A stretch of DNA of 64,000 nt from contig NZ_JABMCZ010000005.1 in the NCBI RefSeq assembly GCF_013186535.1, forward strand, positions 1 through 64,000, given 5' to 3'. Shown piece by piece: positions 61,661 through 64,000 of this stretch; position 1 is the stretch's first letter, and the number at the start of each line of letters is the position of its first letter. The notes under the pieces are model-generated. The model ran no database searches and was not told the DNA's origin. It saw only the letters and a list, made by a program, of their open reading frames with translations. The translations under genes were made by a program, and so were the position numbers. Source of the DNA: Nocardia terpenica (GTDB lineage: Bacteria > Actinomycetota > Actinomycetes > Mycobacteriales > Mycobacteriaceae).

Positions 61661-62767
61661 ATGTACTCGCTCCTGCTGCGCCTGATGTTCCTGGTGCCGC
61701 CCGAACGCATCCACCACCTGGCCTTCGCCGCGATGCGCCTGGCCACCCGCTTCGCCCCCACCCGGCGGCTGGCGGCCGCGCTGCTGGTCACCGACGACCC
61801 GCTGCTGCGCACCACCGCCTTCGGCGTCGAGTTCCCGGCCCCGATCGGCCTGGCCGCCGGGTTCGACAAGGACGCCGAGGGCGTCAACGCCTGGGGCCCA
61901 CTGGGTTTCGGCTTCGCCGAGATCGGCACCGTCACCGCGCAGGCGCAGCCGGGCAACCCCGCGCCGCGACTGTTCCGGCTGCCCGCCGACCACGCGCTGA
62001 TCAACCGGATGGGCTTCAACAACCACGGCGCCGCCGCCGCGGCCGAACGACTGCGCACCCGCCGCCCCGGCAGCGTGCCCATCGGCGCCAACATCGGCAA
62101 AACCAAGATCACCCCCGCCGCGCGCGCCGCCGACGACTACGCCACCAGCGCCCGCCTGCTCGGCCCGCTCGCCGATTTCGTGGTCGTCAACGTCAGCTCC
62201 CCCAACACGCCCGGCCTGCGCGACCTGCAGGCCGTGGAATCGCTGCGGCCGCTGCTGCGCGCGGTGCTCGACAGCGTCGCCGCCGGAGCGCAGCAGGCCC
62301 GCGACCGCACGCCGGTGCTGGTGAAGATCGCCCCCGACCTGTCCGACGACGACATCGACGCGGTCGCCGACCTCGCCGTGGAACTCGGGCTCGCCGGGAT
62401 CGTGGCCACCAACACCACCATCCGCCGCGACGGCCTGGCCACCCCCGCCGCCGAGGTCGCCGCCATGGGCGCGGGCGGCCTGTCCGGTCCCCCCGTCGCC
62501 GAGCGCTCCCTCGAGGTGCTGCGCCGCCTCTACGCCCGCGTCGGCGACCGCCTGGTGCTGATCTCGGTCGGCGGCATCGAAACCGCCGACCAAGCCGTCG
62601 ACCGCATCCTCGCCGGCGCCACCCTGCTGCAGGGCTACACCGGCTTCATCTACGGCGGCCCGTTCTGGACCCGCCGCCTGCACCGCGGCATCGCCGCCCG
62701 CCTGCGCGCCCAGGGCTTCACCAGCCTCACCGAGGCCGTCGGCGCGGAACACAAGACCCGCGCCTGA
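61661..62767 (+). CDS. pyrD: Dihydroorotate dehydrogenase (quinone), class 2
   Basis: A 368-residue FMN enzyme of pyrimidine synthesis. It has the N-terminal helix pair of class 2 enzymes for membrane and quinone access (LLLRLMFLVPPERIHHLAF), then FPAPIGLAAGFDKDAEGVNAW, VNVSSPNTPGLRDLQ with the catalytic Ser, and the FMN phosphate site LISVGGIETADQAVDRILAGA. It oxidises dihydroorotate to orotate and reduces menaquinone. A hairpin terminator follows 43 bp downstream. Length is normal. Confidence 0.96.
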   Translation: MYSLLLRLMFLVPPERIHHLAFAAMRLATRFAPTRRLAAALLVTDDPLLRTTAFGVEFPAPIGLAAGFDKDAEGVNAWGPLGFGFAEIGTVTAQAQPGNPAPRLFRLPADHALINRMGFNNHGAAAAAERLRTRRPGSVPIGANIGKTKITPAARAADDYATSARLLGPLADFVVVNVSSPNTPGLRDLQAVESLRPLLRAVLDSVAAGAQQARDRTPVLVKIAPDLSDDDIDAVADLAVELGLAGIVATNTTIRRDGLATPAAEVAAMGAGGLSGPPVAERSLEVLRRLYARVGDRLVLISVGGIETADQAVDRILAGATLLQGYTGFIYGGPFWTRRLHRGIAARLRAQGFTSLTEAVGAEHKTRA

Positions 62768-62810
62768 ACGACCCGCCGCAGGCCAGCATCACCGTGCATC
62801 GCACCCAGGA

Positions 62811-62849
62811 GTGCGGGCTGCCAACCGATTTCGGGACCGCAGCCCGCAC
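62811..62849 (+). terminator. Hairpin terminator of pyrD
   Basis: An 11-bp perfect stem GTGCGGGCTGC/GCAGCCCGCAC (62811-62821 with 62839-62849, 17-nt loop) after the pyrD stop. From 62850 to 63219 I see no gene, and no FMN-riboswitch-like motif before the cyclohydrolase gene. Confidence 0.65.
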
Positions 62850-63219
62850 CACCGCGCGCAATCACCGGGTGTGACAAACAGCACACTCTCGGAAAATGCG
62901 GTTTGCTCAGCATCTTTCGGCAAATGGCGTTATTGGGCGGGTGTGGCCGCAATTGGCAGGCCGGAAGCCGGGCAAACTCCCTCGATTGGGCTTATCGTCG
63001 GCAGCAGCGAATACGACGCCGGACGGAGGTGCCGCGGGCCATGGCGCGACGACCTCCCTCCGGCGTCCCGCGCACCGATGGGAATCGATTGTGCCGCACC
63101 GGCATCGCCACCGACGCGCACCCATCGGCCCACGGGTACGGTTCCACCCCTGACGAAGACCCCGGCGAGTTGTGCGCGTCGCGGCCCGGATCGGTGTTCC
63201 GCTCAACGGTTTCGGAGGA

Positions 63220-64000
63220 ATGTTGGACACAGCAGAAATCAACCTGGAGGACACCCGGCATATGTACTCCCGCAAGGGGATCCGGCTGCCGCTGCGAGTC
63301 ATGGAACTGGCCTACGGCGACGACTTCGCCGAGGTTCTGATCTTCGGTGAGATCGCCGCCGGCTGCCTGGTCCGCATCCATTCCCGCTGCCTGTTCGGCG
63401 ACGTCATCGGCACCGACGACTGCGACTGCGGCCCCCAGCTGGACAAAGCGCTGGACAAGATCTTCGACAACGGCGGCGGTGTACTGATCTACCTGCACCA
63501 GGAGGGACGCGGCGCGGGCCTGATCGCCAAGGCGCGCGGACTACGCCTGTCCGAGGCAGTCGACTACGACACCTTCACCGCCTACTGCGCCCTCGGCTAC
63601 CCGCCCGACAACCGGTCCTACATCCTGGCCGCCATCGCCCTCGACAAACTCTCGGCATATCTGCCGCAACCCCTGGCCGCGATCGGCCTGCTCACCAACA
63701 ACCCCGAGAAGGAGGCGGCGCTCGCCACCGGCCGCCGGGTCACGGTCATACCGCTGTGGACTCGCGCGCGCACCGAGCGCGAACGCCGCTACCTCGCGGC
63801 GAAAGTCCGGCGCGGGCACCTGAATCCGCCGCCGGAACTCACCGAGCCCGGCAGCGGCGGCCGCCCCGGCCTGCAACTGCTCGGCCCGCTCGCCCTCGCC
63901 ACCGTGCTCGTCGCCGGAACACACTACGGCCTGCGCCCCCGGCCCGCCCGCGCCGAGCACCCGACGGCGAAGGCCGCCGAGCGGATGCGAGCGCTGCTCG
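63220..64000 (+). CDS. Stand-alone GTP cyclohydrolase II, 3' end outside the window
   Basis: At least 260 residues of a RibA-type enzyme without the RibB (DHBP synthase) part. The zinc-binding Cys ladder is SRCLFGDVIGTDDCDCGPQ. The catalytic motif is IYLHQEGRGAGLIAKARG, and the GTP/phosphate site is LLTNNPEKEAAL. It opens the GTP ring in riboflavin, deazaflavin or toxoflavin-like pathways. Unlike riboflavin RibA it continues past the usual end with a hydrophobic stretch (LLGPLALATVLVAG) into the edge. ATG 63220 abuts GGAGGA; ATG 63262 is the alternative. Confidence 0.85.
   Translation, partial: MLDTAEINLEDTRHMYSRKGIRLPLRVMELAYGDDFAEVLIFGEIAAGCLVRIHSRCLFGDVIGTDDCDCGPQLDKALDKIFDNGGGVLIYLHQEGRGAGLIAKARGLRLSEAVDYDTFTAYCALGYPPDNRSYILAAIALDKLSAYLPQPLAAIGLLTNNPEKEAALATGRRVTVIPLWTRARTERERRYLAAKVRRGHLNPPPELTEPGSGGRPGLQLLGPLALATVLVAGTHYGLRPRPARAEHPTAKAAERMRALL

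Noticed and set aside
62850..63219. Possible FMN riboswitch before the cyclohydrolase gene
   Set aside because: None of the conserved FMN-aptamer segments could be found, so no riboswitch is claimed.
1..64000. CRISPR arrays, insertion sequences, tRNA and rRNA genes
   Set aside because: No spaced direct repeats, transposase motifs, terminal repeats or tRNA T-loop/acceptor pairs were recognised by reading; a tRNAscan or IS search would settle this.

Overview
The window is a GC-rich (roughly 70% or more by eye), densely coded chromosomal segment from a mycolic-acid actinomycete, most likely Nocardia or a close relative. The evidence is a mycothiol ligase gene (mshC), a DevR/DevS (DosR/DosS) pair very close to the mycobacterial one, an lppL-DUF5703-pyrD block arranged as in Mycobacterium, many GTG/TTG starts, leaderless promoters of the TAnnnT type and hairpin terminators without U tracts. 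I saw no insertion sequence, phage gene, CRISPR array, rRNA or tRNA.

Layout. 1-9.8 kb holds mostly housekeeping or orphan genes: a VOC protein cut by the edge, a TetR repressor with a divergent FAD monooxygenase, a methyltransferase, cyclophilin, a phosphoribosyltransferase, a membrane hydrolase, a large Ser/Thr kinase with a membrane C-terminus, an SCO6745-like protein and a P1 peptidase. 9.8-12.7 kb has an HxlR regulator divergent from a quinone-reductase-like flavoprotein, then a secreted lipase-like hydrolase. 12.7-16.7 kb is a hypoxia/dormancy module: a long HPF/RafH-like ribosome hibernation factor, a small membrane protein, devR and a frameshifted devS, with two DosR-box-like palindromes placed to serve the hibernation factor and devR. 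16.7-22.6 kb is a five-gene leftward cluster: two MHS-type MFS transporters, a response regulator, a histidine kinase and an orphan TAXI binding protein.

22.8-30 kb is an accessory stretch: a glycolipid-binding-like protein, an APC permease, TetR/CPBP and MarR/zinc-ribbon divergent pairs with clear palindromic operators, nitronate monooxygenase, and two decayed gene remnants. 30-39.1 kb carries a SARP-type regulator divergent from narGHJI, the membrane-bound respiratory nitrate reductase. 39.2-44.5 kb encodes a patatin, a sugar O-acetyltransferase and a 987-residue SRPBCC-thiolase-crotonase fusion, with a divergent TetR gene and an operator between them.

44.7-62.8 kb is a mshC / SCO1664 / DUF3090 / phosphatase ... 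lppL / DUF5703 / pyrD region that resembles the M. tuberculosis Rv2130c-Rv2139 order. Between its two halves lie an aldo/keto-reductase-like protein lacking two catalytic residues, a heme-uptake operon (hmuTUV) with an IdeR-like box, a TIR-transmembrane-beta-propeller protein, a LysE exporter, and an MMPL transporter preceded by an MTB12-like lipoprotein. The window ends inside a stand-alone GTP cyclohydrolase II gene.

Strongest leads for something new are the single-gene TIR-TM-propeller protein with a hairpin or operator over its promoter and ribosome binding site (53.4-56.3 kb), the three-domain SRPBCC/thiolase/crotonase fusion (40.7-43.7 kb), and the DevRS/RafH module whose sensor is frameshifted. 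All functions are inferred from sequence reading only; no database search was run.
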